Source: Desulfobacteraceae bacterium
Lineage (GTDB): Bacteria; Desulfobacterota; Desulfobacteria; Desulfobacterales; UBA5852
Length of the DNA stretch: 64,000 nucleotides
Direction: 5' to 3'
NCBI GenBank assembly: GCA_014237395.1
Contig: JABZFP010000030.1
Location: 806,001-870,000 of the forward strand
Positions within the stretch are counted from its first letter, which is position 1; each line of letters begins with the position of its first letter. The notes beneath the pieces are model-generated. The model was not told the DNA's origin. It saw only the letters and a list, made by a program, of their open reading frames with translations, and did no database searches. The translations under genes were made by a program, and so were the position numbers. Of the stretch, positions 9,122 through 17,253 are shown one piece after another.

Positions 9122-9418
9122 ATGGGTGCTACAAAAAAGACAATCATCATGTTGATGCTGGCAGGAATGCTTCTAACCGCCAATGCCTTTGGCGATGAAT
9201 CCTCCTCCGGTGAACAGGGGCGTCGACGTCAAGGCCCGCCCCCGGAAGCCTTTACCGCCTGCGAAGGCAAGAGCGCCGGGGACACGGCCGAGTTCGTCAG
9301 CCCCCATGGCGATACGGTCACCGGCACTTGTGAGGAGCGAAACGGGCGTCTGGTCCTGCACCCGGACAATCCCCCGGAAGGCGGGGGCGGGGGGCGGCGA
9401 AGCCAATCTGAAAATTAA
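9122..9418 (+). CDS. small exported protein with two-Cys motif
   Basis: A 98-residue protein with a signal peptide (MGATKKTIIMLMLAGMLLTANAFG). The mature part has CEGKSAGDTAEFVSPHGDTV..GTCEERNGRLVL, two cysteines around a short beta-rich repeat, then a Gly-rich tail (PPEGGGGGRR). I know this pattern from uncharacterised small periplasmic proteins but not its function. It follows the Spy-like gene by 108 bp with its own AAGGAG site, so it probably belongs to the same envelope-stress regulon. Confidence 0.65.
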   Translation: MGATKKTIIMLMLAGMLLTANAFGDESSSGEQGRRRQGPPPEAFTACEGKSAGDTAEFVSPHGDTVTGTCEERNGRLVLHPDNPPEGGGGGRRSQSEN

Positions 9419-9425
9419 CCCGATT

Positions 9426-9542
9426 ATTTCACGCGTTCGAGATGTTCATTGGCAAGGCATCAGGGGCGCCGCTGTACGCCTGTACCGCAAGCCCCTGATA
9501 ACGCAGTCAATGAGCGTCTCGGGCGCGCCCGCAGGGTGAAAT
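9426..9542. repeat. long palindromic repeat, second copy of the architecture
   Basis: A ~117-bp imperfect palindrome. Pairing arms from outside in: ATTTCAC/GTGAAAT, GCGTTCGAG/CTCGGGCGC (imperfect), CATTG/CAATG, and a perfect ATCAGGGGC (9459-9467)/GCCCCTGAT (9491-9499) around a 23-nt centre with two GTAC words. It shares layout and size with 5728-5850 but not sequence. It directly follows the stop of the small exported gene and may end that transcript. The following 9543-9835 shows nothing else I can support. Confidence 0.6.
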
Positions 9543-9835
9543 ATTTTCTACGATTTTCAAAATCGGCCAAGGGTTCAAAGTGTCACCTGAAAATAATATT
9601 CCGAATAGCTTTTATACCACTGAATATTTCCATAAAATTTATGGTGTAGAAAAAATTTCATAAAATGTTCGGGTTTAGGCGCTGCCGTTAAGATGCAACC
9701 GGGGGAACGGCTTTATCGATGGGCCGTTCCCTGGAACACGCCCAAGGCAGCGACCCAGACCGATTTACTCGCAGTACTTTCCGAATGATGTGTGCCTGAT
9801 GCGCGACAGTGGTCAATGAAGGGCAGGAAGAAAAA

Positions 9836-10897
9836 ATGATGGCGATCACCAAAATACCCAAATGCGACTCTATGCCTGCGGCTCCGGAGGGTAAAGTCAC
9901 GCGTGTATTCGAGATACATTCATTGCGGCGGCAAGTGGCACAATTGCAGGGCATTGACCGACGATGCCGGCAGGCGGAGAAACAACTCAAGCGTTTTGAG
10001 GAGAGAAACCGGCTGCTGGGCGATAGCGCGCCGCTTGGAATCTTCACGATCGATAACCAGGGCAACATCACCGGCATCAACAAAAAAATGCTGGCAATGC
10101 TTCCCTGGCCTTCCGTCGATGACGGTAAGCCAATGAAGTTGTCATATTGCCAAGCAATGATAGGCTCAGGACTTTTTGCCGACATCCAGCACTGCATCGA
10201 TCAGAATGAACCCATTATCAGCGAGCATCCCTACACGGACACCAAGGGTGTCTGCATTCATTTGCGCTATCATCTCAGCCCTATACCGGGGGCCAACAAT
10301 ACCGTGAGCGGTGTTATGGCCATCGTTGAAGACTATTCGGATTTGAAACGGGCCATGGAGGCCTTGCGGAAAAGCGAACAACGGTTTCGTAATCAGGCGT
10401 TGCGGGACAATTTGACCGGCCTCTACAACCAACGCTACCTGTATCCGTCTCTCGCCGAATGCATTAAGCGGGCCCAAACTACCGGAGCCCCGATTTCACT
10501 GATATTCATGGACTTGGACCATTTTAAAGATGTCGTCGAAGCTCACGGCCACCTCAATGGCAGTCGGGCCATTCAAAAAGTGGCCCGCACCATCGATAAT
10601 TGCCTGGAAAAACCCGCCTATGCCGTGGCCTACGCCGGGGACCAATTCGTGGTGGTCTTACCGGGTCAGGATCAGCGCCAGGCGATGCAAAAAGCATTCG
10701 AAATTCATCGCAAGATGAAAAACACACGGTATTTTTTGGACCAAGACATCCCGGTACGCCTTCAGGCCAGTTTTGGGATTGCGACATACCCCCAGCATGC
10801 GACGGATCTGAAGGGTCTGATTGCGGCTGCCGATCAGGCCCTGTTTGCCATTAAAGATGCCGGTAAAAATGGTGTCGGCCGTTATCAAAACACATAA
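9836..10897 (+). CDS. PAS-GGDEF protein with degenerate GGDEF (AGDQF)
   Basis: A 353-residue cytoplasmic signalling protein: coiled coil (~25-65), PAS domain (SAPLGIFTIDNQGNITGIN..), linker helix, then a GGDEF domain with DNLTGLYNQRYL, FMDLDHFK and the active-site loop at 267-271 reading AGDQF. Active diguanylate cyclases need an acidic fourth residue; Gln here predicts loss of c-di-GMP synthesis and a receptor or scaffold role. No membrane helix. GGAAG precedes the ATG at 9836; a GTG at 9809 is the alternative start. It is followed by another PAS protein and then a redox operon. Confidence 0.8.
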   Translation: MMAITKIPKCDSMPAAPEGKVTRVFEIHSLRRQVAQLQGIDRRCRQAEKQLKRFEERNRLLGDSAPLGIFTIDNQGNITGINKKMLAMLPWPSVDDGKPMKLSYCQAMIGSGLFADIQHCIDQNEPIISEHPYTDTKGVCIHLRYHLSPIPGANNTVSGVMAIVEDYSDLKRAMEALRKSEQRFRNQALRDNLTGLYNQRYLYPSLAECIKRAQTTGAPISLIFMDLDHFKDVVEAHGHLNGSRAIQKVARTIDNCLEKPAYAVAYAGDQFVVVLPGQDQRQAMQKAFEIHRKMKNTRYFLDQDIPVRLQASFGIATYPQHATDLKGLIAAADQALFAIKDAGKNGVGRYQNT

Positions 10898-10929
10898 GGC
10901 AAGCAACACCGAAACAAAGGGGAAACTAT

Positions 10930-11580
10930 ATGACGATCCATCGTTTTTTAACCTTAAACACCTTCAGTTCAATGTTCGACGCATTGCCTTTTCCGGTTTT
11001 TATGGTTGATGAGGGGGTGCGGGTTCACTATTGCAACGCAGCGGCGGTCGCGTTTTTGTTTCGCCACGAACCCCCTCTCAATGGAGAAATTCCTCAGGTG
11101 TTGTGGAACGATGGGCTGCCTACCGAAGGTAAAGGGAGCCGCTGGCGCGCTATCTTGCAAAGAGATGCCTTTGTTGTGATGTCTGTCGAGAGTGCCATTC
11201 ATGAACGTTGTACCGTGAGGCGTGCCGCGCAGCTGGACATCTTCCCGGAAGAATCTCGCACTGGTTCGGAGACAATGATCACTTGTTCTCCTTTCGATAT
11301 CGGAGCACGCCGGCACGCGTTGCTGATATTCGAAAACATGCGTCCGGGAAACGAGAGGAAAGGGCTGATTTGTATCTGCTCGGTTTGTCATGAAATTATC
11401 GATGAGCAGGATACACTGACACGGATTAAAGCCTATGCCAAAGAATATGGGGGGGTGGAATTTTCGCATGGCCTGTGCCCAAAGTGCTTAAAATCCGAAA
11501 TGGCCAAAATCGATGCATTCCCGGTAGAAGAACAAAGATCTCGCCGTTCGCAGGTAATGACGGGGTGGCCGCAGGCTTAA
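10930..11580 (+). CDS. PAS-like protein with C-terminal Cys4 motif
   Basis: A 216-residue protein. The N-terminal ~120 residues are PAS-like (MFDALPFPVFMVDEGVRVHY..NAAAVAFL). The C-terminus carries CICSVCHEIIDEQD..EFSHGLCPKCLKSEM, the Cys-x2-Cys ... SHGxCPxC tail often found at the end of deltaproteobacterial PAS and receiver proteins and probably Zn-binding. No output domain is visible, so it may act through protein contact. It sits 32 bp after the PAS-GGDEF gene, suggesting co-transcription. Confidence 0.65.
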   Translation: MTIHRFLTLNTFSSMFDALPFPVFMVDEGVRVHYCNAAAVAFLFRHEPPLNGEIPQVLWNDGLPTEGKGSRWRAILQRDAFVVMSVESAIHERCTVRRAAQLDIFPEESRTGSETMITCSPFDIGARRHALLIFENMRPGNERKGLICICSVCHEIIDEQDTLTRIKAYAKEYGGVEFSHGLCPKCLKSEMAKIDAFPVEEQRSRRSQVMTGWPQA

Positions 11581-11615
11581 ATTCAGATGGCCGCGGTGGA
11601 GGTAAATAGAAGATC

Positions 11616-11831
11616 ATGACCATCGAACGTATTGACGGCTGCATCGGCTGCGGGACCTGCGTCAAGACCTGTCCCACGGATGTGATCCGCCGGGACCCGA
11701 AGACGGGAAAAGCCGTCATCATGTATCCGGCCGATTGCCAGATCTGTCACCTGTGCCGGATGTATTGCCCAGTGGGGGCCATCACTATTTCACCGGAAAA
11801 GTCGATTCCGGTCGTCGTCTCGTGGGGGTAG
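11616..11831 (+). CDS. 2[4Fe-4S] ferredoxin
   Basis: A 71-residue ferredoxin with two cluster motifs, CIGCGTCVKTCP and CQICHLCRMYCP. It has no signal peptide and should be cytoplasmic. It is the first gene of a three-gene redox unit: two bases separate it from the haem membrane protein, which overlaps the flavoprotein by 4 bp. It probably passes electrons to or from that membrane protein. Confidence 0.9.
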   Translation: MTIERIDGCIGCGTCVKTCPTDVIRRDPKTGKAVIMYPADCQICHLCRMYCPVGAITISPEKSIPVVVSWG

Positions 11832-11833
11832 TA

Positions 11834-12475
11834 ATGGACACCTACCGTAAAAGCCCTTTTGTAAAAATATCGGTATTGGTTTTTGGCGGTCTGCCCCTCC
11901 TGCTGTGGATCCTGGGTGGTTTTCCGGAACGGTCATTCCTGAAAGAATCGCTTTCCTTCGTTACGATGCTGAGTTTTTTCTTCATGATTGGAATGTTTTT
12001 CTTCTCGCGCGCCAACGCCGTGGTTGTCAAAGACCTCAAGATGCACCGAACGAAAAAGATCCATAAAGCGATCGGGACCACCTGCGTTTCCATCATGCTC
12101 TTGCACCCGTTGTTCCTGGTGTTGCCAAGATTTTTCGAAGCCGGTGTCTCGCCCGATGACGCATTTGTCACCATCGTCACCACCTTCCATACGGGCATCG
12201 TGCTCGGCATGCTCGCATGGATCCTTTTATTGACACTCGGCATGATGGCGTTGATGCGCAACCAGCTGCCGATGACCTACAAAACCTGGCGCCGGTGGCA
12301 TGGCATTCTGGCGGTCGTGTTCATCGCTGCCGCGGCCTGGCATGCCATCGATCTCGGGCGTCATTCGAGCCTGGCCATGTCCAGCCTGATTATCTTGCTC
12401 ACAGCAGTCGGTGTCCGGCTGTTTCTGAAGCATACCATTACAAGTAAACCTCAAAAACCGAGGATCGATCGATGA
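11834..12475 (+). CDS. ferric-reductase-like transmembrane haem protein
   Basis: A 213-residue integral membrane protein with about six hydrophobic segments. Histidines spaced as in ferric reductase-like/b-type cytochrome proteins are seen (KKIHKAIG, LLHPLF, TTFHTGI, RRWHGIL, AAWHAID). It has no flavin or NADPH domain of its own. Between a ferredoxin and a Tat-exported flavoprotein, it is the likely transmembrane electron conduit. The start at 11834 follows the ferredoxin stop directly. Confidence 0.75.
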   Translation: MDTYRKSPFVKISVLVFGGLPLLLWILGGFPERSFLKESLSFVTMLSFFFMIGMFFFSRANAVVVKDLKMHRTKKIHKAIGTTCVSIMLLHPLFLVLPRFFEAGVSPDDAFVTIVTTFHTGIVLGMLAWILLLTLGMMALMRNQLPMTYKTWRRWHGILAVVFIAAAAWHAIDLGRHSSLAMSSLIILLTAVGVRLFLKHTITSKPQKPRIDR

Positions 12476-14214
12476 CGGAGAAGAAGCCATCAACGGGTGT
12501 GTCCCGACGAAAGTTCATGGCGCTGGCGGGCGGTGCGGCCGGATTTGCGGCCATGGCTGCCATGGGGATATCCGCCGGGCGCGTTGAATGCAGCGTCAAT
12601 CTCCCGGAAATAGACCCGGAAAAAGTAACGACAGCTGAAAGCGAAACCGACGTACTGGTTGTGGGCAGCGGCATCGCGGGCCTTTTCGCCGCAGTCAAAG
12701 GCCATGATGCCGGGGCCCGGGTTCTGATGGTATCCAAGGGGCGGCTGGGGGCATCGGGGCAGACCCCGTTTGCCAAAGGCATCTTTGCCTACGATCCCGC
12801 CAGGGAAAAATTGAGTCTCGACGCGTTTGTCGATACGGTTTCCCGTTCTGCCATGGGCACCAATAATCCAGTATTCACCCGGCAGATGGCTGAGCACTCC
12901 CTTGAGCGGGTCAAGGAATTGAAGGCGTGGGGATTTTTCGACTCGCCCCTTTATTTCGATGCCTTCAGCCGGCCCATCAAAGCGCGCGGCATTGCGGTCA
13001 TGGAGCGCATCATGATCACGCATTTGATCAAGGAAAATGGCAGGATCGCCGGTGCCGCCGGTTTCAGTATCGATGAAGCCACGGTTCACATCTTCAAGGC
13101 CAAGAGCGTCGTCCTATGTTCCGGTGCCGGGGGATTCAAACCCAACGGGTTTCCCATCTGCGATCTGACCCACGACGGGACGGTCATGGCCTATCGTATC
13201 GGTGCCAAGGTCACCGGTAAGGAGTGGAACGACGGCCACCCCGGTCAGGCCGTCAACGCGGCGGCCTGTTATGACGGATGGCATGGCATGTTCGACCGAA
13301 AACCCGGGCGCACCGGCGTTGAGGTTCACCATGACCTGGGGGTGGAAGAGAACTATCAGGCCTATATGACGGGCAACCCGCTTGCCGGAGGACTTCCAGG
13401 ACAAAGCCGCGGAAAGCGGATCGCCGGCGGCCCTTACCGTCCGGCTGAATTTGTCGAGAATGCCCGGCGTCCCGGCCCGCCTCCCGGTGGCGGTCCCGAT
13501 TCCGGGGGCGGCCCGCCTCCTGGAATGGCAGGCGGCAGCCCGGTCGGTGGGTCCTCCGCCGGGATGGCCATCCACAAGTCCGAGGGCCTGGTACCGATCA
13601 ACGACAAGGGCGCATCCACTATTCCCGGACTGTATGCCGCAGGAGATGCGCTGGGTTCCTATATGGCCGGCGCCATCTATACCCAGATCGGATCGTCCCT
13701 GGCCGGCTCGGCCGTGCAGGGCGGCATCGCCGCCGAGGCGGCGGCCGCTTATGCCAAGGGCCAGGCCACACCGACGATACCCAAAAGCAAACGCTTACAA
13801 GTTCAAGAGGAAATCCTGGCGCCCCTGAAAAGAGAGCGCGGCTACGGCCCGGCTTGGGTCACCCAAACCCTTCAGGGCATCATGATTCCCAACTTCATTC
13901 TTTACATCAAAAAAGAGCCGCTTTTGACGGCGGCCTTGGCGTATGTCGAAGAGCTGAGAGATCATCATATGCCCATGCTGCGGGCGGCAGACCTGCATGA
14001 GCTGAGGCTGGCCCATGAAACCGCCAACATGATCGTCAATGCCGAGATGAAGCTGCGGGCGTCGATCATGCGCAAGGAGAGCCGTTGCAGCCACTACCGG
14101 CTGGATTACCCCGAACCGGACACCCAAAACTGGAATGCCTGGATCAACATCTACAAGGGCAGAGACGGTAGAATGAAGCTGGAAAAACAGCTTTTTAAGA
14201 ACTGGCCTTCGTAA
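12472..14214 (+). CDS. Tat-exported FAD flavoprotein (fumarate reductase-like)
   Basis: A 580-residue flavoprotein of the succinate dehydrogenase/fumarate reductase/urocanate reductase superfamily. A twin-Arg signal (SRRKFMALAGG, Arg12-13) exports it folded. The FAD-binding GSGIAG is at 65-70; GAGGFKPNG and the C-terminal PGLYAAGDALG..GSSLAGSAVQGG complete the FAD fold. A Gly/Pro-rich insert of ~26 residues (332-357) interrupts the capping region. It ends SHYRLDYPEPDTQNWNAWI.., the same family C-terminus preserved in the relics at 17253 and 23641. It overlaps the membrane protein by 4 bp. It probably reduces an unidentified periplasmic acceptor. Confidence 0.83.
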   Translation: MTEKKPSTGVSRRKFMALAGGAAGFAAMAAMGISAGRVECSVNLPEIDPEKVTTAESETDVLVVGSGIAGLFAAVKGHDAGARVLMVSKGRLGASGQTPFAKGIFAYDPAREKLSLDAFVDTVSRSAMGTNNPVFTRQMAEHSLERVKELKAWGFFDSPLYFDAFSRPIKARGIAVMERIMITHLIKENGRIAGAAGFSIDEATVHIFKAKSVVLCSGAGGFKPNGFPICDLTHDGTVMAYRIGAKVTGKEWNDGHPGQAVNAAACYDGWHGMFDRKPGRTGVEVHHDLGVEENYQAYMTGNPLAGGLPGQSRGKRIAGGPYRPAEFVENARRPGPPPGGGPDSGGGPPPGMAGGSPVGGSSAGMAIHKSEGLVPINDKGASTIPGLYAAGDALGSYMAGAIYTQIGSSLAGSAVQGGIAAEAAAAYAKGQATPTIPKSKRLQVQEEILAPLKRERGYGPAWVTQTLQGIMIPNFILYIKKEPLLTAALAYVEELRDHHMPMLRAADLHELRLAHETANMIVNAEMKLRASIMRKESRCSHYRLDYPEPDTQNWNAWINIYKGRDGRMKLEKQLFKNWPS

Positions 14215-14325
14215 ATTCAGGTCCCTTTTCCCATGCATGAACAGCACCTGCCCATGTTGAAAAAAAATGGGCGCCTGCCAGCAAAGGGACTTTCATAGAA
14301 GAGATCACACCAGAAAGGACCGCGT

Positions 14326-15079
14326 GTGAAACGCTTTATATGGCTTATCTGGAGTTTACTTCTTGCTACGGCGATTATCGGCTGCGCCAAAACCTACAAG
14401 GCCGCTCCCCCTATCCTTCAAGTCGCCTGCCATGCTTGGCAATACAGCTAAAATAGGTGACGCTGAAATCGGCGCCAGGGCCTATGACGATGAACAGGAG
14501 GCGGAACGGGCCTTCGGTTTTGATATTATCGGGGCCGGAATGCTGCCGGTGCAGGTGGTTTTCGATAACCGGGATGAGCATACCTTTGAAATAAGAGGGG
14601 ACCAGTCTTTTCTGGAAGACCATGACAGCAATTTATGGCCTGTTTTGAGTCGCGAAATGGCTTATGCTCGGGCTTCCGAGAACGCCCAAACCGATCAGGT
14701 TTTGCGCAAGGGGACTTCCGCGGGGTTGATGGGGGCTGTTGCCGGTGCCCTGATCGGTTCGGCGGTTGGTATTGTCACGGGTCATCATGTGGGTGCCATC
14801 GCCGGTAAGGGCGCGGTCATCGGCGGCACGGTAGGCCTCCTTGGCGGCGGTATCGAAGGCTATCACAATCCGGAGGCCCAGCGTGCAATCGCTGAAGATT
14901 TGCGGACAAAATCCCTGCAGAACAAAACCATTTTACCCCATACGATGGCCTACGGGATTTTGTTCTACCCGGCGGAAGCGGCGCATGCCAGGTATTTACA
15001 GCTCTATCTGATGGAAACGGATACGGGCAGGTCGCATCGGCTTGTGTTTGATTTTTCCGGTGGGCGAAAAAAATCATAG
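14326..15079 (+). pseudogene. glycine-zipper lipoprotein gene with a C-tract frameshift
   Basis: A GTG start at 14326 opens a lipoprotein signal (KRFIWLIWSLLLATAIIGC, lipobox Cys20) and continues CAKTYKAAP, then meets stop codons. The rest of the protein (LSFKSPAMLGN..GAEIGARAY-type domain, then a glycine-zipper AGLMGAVAGALIGSAVGIVTG) is open in another frame to 15079. Removing one C from the CCCCC run at 14407-14411 joins the frames as KTYKAAPLSFKSPA. This is either a true frameshift, a phase-variable tract, or a base-calling error. The repaired product would be a 250-residue membrane-associated lipoprotein of unknown role. Confidence 0.7.
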
Positions 15080-15090
15080 GAGTGCGCAAT

Positions 15091-15741
15091 ATGAAAACCG
15101 GCCTTTTAAGAAAATGCCAAATGCCTGCGCTGAAGATGGTTGTGCTATGCCTTTTGATGTCCATGGTGTGGCCGCTACCGATTTGGGCCCAGGATTTCAG
15201 GCCGAAGGGACGCCCGAGGCCGATTTATCCTCCGGCAGGTGTACGTGTTAAGGCGCTGCCCGCTGGTCATCGGCCGATCCATGTCGGTCCTCTGGTCTAC
15301 TTTTATCTTGATGGGATATTTTACAAACATTCTTCCCCTGGATATGCCGTGGCGGCGGCACCCATTGGTGCTGTGGTTCCCGTATTGCCCGCTCCGGCGG
15401 TATTGATCACCATTGGTGCCATGACGTACTACACCTACGCCGATGTTTATTACCAGAGAGCCCCCGACGGATATAGGGTGGTGCCACCGCCGGTGAAACC
15501 AACGAAAGCGGACAGGGCCATGGCCTGGGAAGGCGACCAGATTCAGGTGACCGTCCCGATTTTGAATGTGCGCTCGAGTCCTGGGACCGAACATCCGGTC
15601 ATTAAAGAAGTTCAACTAGGCGATATCCTGGTGGTTCAGGCGTCGAGTTCAGACTGGTATTACGTCAAACTGCCGGATGCCTCGCTGGGTTGGGTGATGG
15701 TAAAATTCACAGCCCTGTTGAAACCCAAGGCGATGGGGTGA
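15091..15741 (+). CDS. exported protein with DUF6515-like and SH3 domains
   Basis: A 216-residue protein with a signal peptide (MSMVWPLPIWAQ). The middle (GPLVYFYLDGIFYKHSSPGY.., then TYADVYYQRAPDGY) has the Tyr-rich repeats of DUF6515-type periplasmic proteins. The C-terminus is a bacterial SH3 fold (VTVPILNVRSSPGTEHPVI..LGDILVV..SDWYYVKLPDASLGWV). AGGAG is 8 nt before the ATG at 15091. It starts 11 bp after the frameshifted lipoprotein, so the pair may form an envelope operon. Confidence 0.72.
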   Translation: MKTGLLRKCQMPALKMVVLCLLMSMVWPLPIWAQDFRPKGRPRPIYPPAGVRVKALPAGHRPIHVGPLVYFYLDGIFYKHSSPGYAVAAAPIGAVVPVLPAPAVLITIGAMTYYTYADVYYQRAPDGYRVVPPPVKPTKADRAMAWEGDQIQVTVPILNVRSSPGTEHPVIKEVQLGDILVVQASSSDWYYVKLPDASLGWVMVKFTALLKPKAMG

Positions 15742-15834
15742 TGGTTAAATTGAGGATGACCGGCAATCTTCCCAATCATACCCCGCACCTTTAAATTAAT
15801 CCAAACGGAAGCAGATACGGACAGGAGTCGGGCC

Positions 15835-16527
15835 GTGTTTTGTAATGATAAGATCCTGGTGGCGACGGATGATATGCTTTTTTTTACGCAGGTTAAAGAA
15901 CACTTGCAGGCGGAAGGGTTTGACATCCTTCACCGGAATGCCAACGCGGCTGCTTTGGGCGAAATCATTGCGATTTCACCGGCACTGGTCATGCTAGAAA
16001 AAGAGATGCCCGGTATCAACGGATTTCTTGCCTGTCAGCAAGTCAGACGGAAATATGACGGTCCCATTATCATTCTGACGGATGAAACGGATGATTTTGA
16101 CGAACTGCGCGCTTTCCAAATGGGTGCGGATGATTACATCTGCAAGTCCGTTCATCTTTGCCTTCTGGCCGCACGAATCAAAGCGGTGATCAAAAGAACG
16201 CTGCCCCAGAAACCACCGGAAAACCACCCCATCAAGGTGCGGAGCCTCCTGATAAATCCCGCCAAGCGCGATGCCTATATTGATGACCGGCCCCTGAATT
16301 TGACCACGATCCAGTTCGATGTCTTATGGTATTTGGTCAATCATCCGGGACAAGTCGTCAGCCGTGACGATCTCAACCAACTGCTGTATAACGTGCCTTA
16401 CAATGGCATTGATCGTTCGATCGATGTTTATGTTTCCAGAATTCGCCATAAAATCGAGAAGAATCCTGCCCATCCGGTTTATCTGAAGACGGTGCGCGGT
16501 GTCGGTTATATATTTACGGGAGATTGA
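15835..16527 (+). CDS. OmpR-family regulator with Glu at the phosphorylation site
   Basis: A 230-residue receiver plus winged-helix protein. The wHTH is complete (SIDVYVSRIRHKIEKNP..TVRGVGYIF). In the receiver the acidic TDD (11-13), Thr and Lys (DDYICK) are kept, but the phosphoacceptor position reads VMLEKEMPGING, with Glu55 replacing Asp. In other receivers Asp-to-Glu can mimic phosphorylation, so the protein may be constitutively active. GTG start with AGGAG upstream. No kinase is adjacent. A TGTTACA palindrome 60 bp downstream could be its target. Confidence 0.85.
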   Translation: MFCNDKILVATDDMLFFTQVKEHLQAEGFDILHRNANAAALGEIIAISPALVMLEKEMPGINGFLACQQVRRKYDGPIIILTDETDDFDELRAFQMGADDYICKSVHLCLLAARIKAVIKRTLPQKPPENHPIKVRSLLINPAKRDAYIDDRPLNLTTIQFDVLWYLVNHPGQVVSRDDLNQLLYNVPYNGIDRSIDVYVSRIRHKIEKNPAHPVYLKTVRGVGYIFTGD

Positions 16528-16576
16528 CCACCTCCGGAAGCTTTCGCCACACCTCGAACGACGATCCTCCCTGGCC

Positions 16577-16603
16577 GTTACATACTGTTACAAATCTGTA
16601 ACA
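16577..16603. promoter_or_regulatory. TGTTACA-N4-TGTAACA operator-like palindrome
   Basis: A perfect 7-bp inverted repeat at 16586-16603, TGTTACA-AATC-TGTAACA, is preceded by another GTTACA at 16577, 10 bp from the GTTACA at 16587, giving tandem half-sites as favoured by OmpR-type wHTH proteins. It lies between the Glu55 regulator and the EF-hand gene, and could control the latter. Binding by that regulator is inference. Confidence 0.45.
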
Positions 16604-16720
16604 CTTTTACCATAAAGATCTACCCCCACAGGACGAAGACCCTGATAGGCAAATCGCCTGAGGATGGAGGAATCTGTGATTCTTCCATGTCTTTTCAACC
16701 AAAATATGAAAGGAGACGTC

Positions 16721-17224
16721 ATGATGTCAGGAATTTCGGGAGTTGGCGGCATGATGGGGGGGATGCGTCCCAACCCGCAGCAGATGTTCAACCGCATGGA
16801 CGGGGACGGCAATGGGGGGATCGACCAGAATGAGCTCAGCGCCATCACCGAAAAAATGGCGGAGCAGTCAGGCATCGAAATCGATGTTGCCAGCCTCATG
16901 GAAGAATTTGACAGCGACCAGGATGGGCTGCTCAGTCAAGGGGAAAGCCAATCCGCCATGGAGAGTTTGCATGAACAGGTGGGTCCCCCTCCGCCGCCGC
17001 CCATGGGGGGCATGGAGGGGCCAATGAAGACGGGAGCCATGTCGACCCAGGCCGTTTCCGAAGCCTATAGCCAAAACGATGACGATCAGTCAACGATTAA
17101 TGAGCTGATAGAATCGTTATCCGAAACGGATGATGAGACTGAAAAAAGCGGCATTGTCCAGGAATGGCTGCAAACCCTCATGGGAAACAATCAATCCTAC
17201 AGTCCGGTCGATATACGCATATAG
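16721..17224 (+). CDS. EF-hand protein (intact copy)
   Basis: A 167-residue acidic protein with two canonical EF-hand loops, DGDGNGGIDQNE and DSDQDGLLSQGE, which should bind calcium. A Gly/Met-rich N-terminus (SGISGVGGMMGGM), a poly-Pro stretch (GPPPPPPMGGM) and an acidic C-terminal helix region ending NNQSYSPVDIRI complete it. I see no classical signal peptide. AAAGGAG is 5 nt before the ATG. Its last ~117 residues are duplicated, with about 14 substitutions and one Pro indel, in the chimeric gene at 23013-23612. Confidence 0.8.
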   Translation: MMSGISGVGGMMGGMRPNPQQMFNRMDGDGNGGIDQNELSAITEKMAEQSGIEIDVASLMEEFDSDQDGLLSQGESQSAMESLHEQVGPPPPPPMGGMEGPMKTGAMSTQAVSEAYSQNDDDQSTINELIESLSETDDETEKSGIVQEWLQTLMGNNQSYSPVDIRI

Positions 17225-17232
17225 ACGATAAT

Positions 17233-17253
17233 GGCCGCCTGCAACAGGCGGCC
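17233..17253 (+). terminator. hairpin after EF-hand gene
   Basis: GGCCGCCTG-CAA-CAGGCGGCC forms a perfect 9-bp stem with a 3-nt loop, 8 bp past the stop codon. Only ATTT follows, so it is a weak or transcript-stabilising terminator. It overlaps the start of the flavoprotein relic. In the right-hand copy (23631 onward) the stem is altered. Confidence 0.5.

Noticed and set aside
17233..17253. EF-hand hairpin as a strong intrinsic terminator
   Set aside because: The stem is perfect but no U tract follows, so only a weak terminator or stabiliser is claimed.
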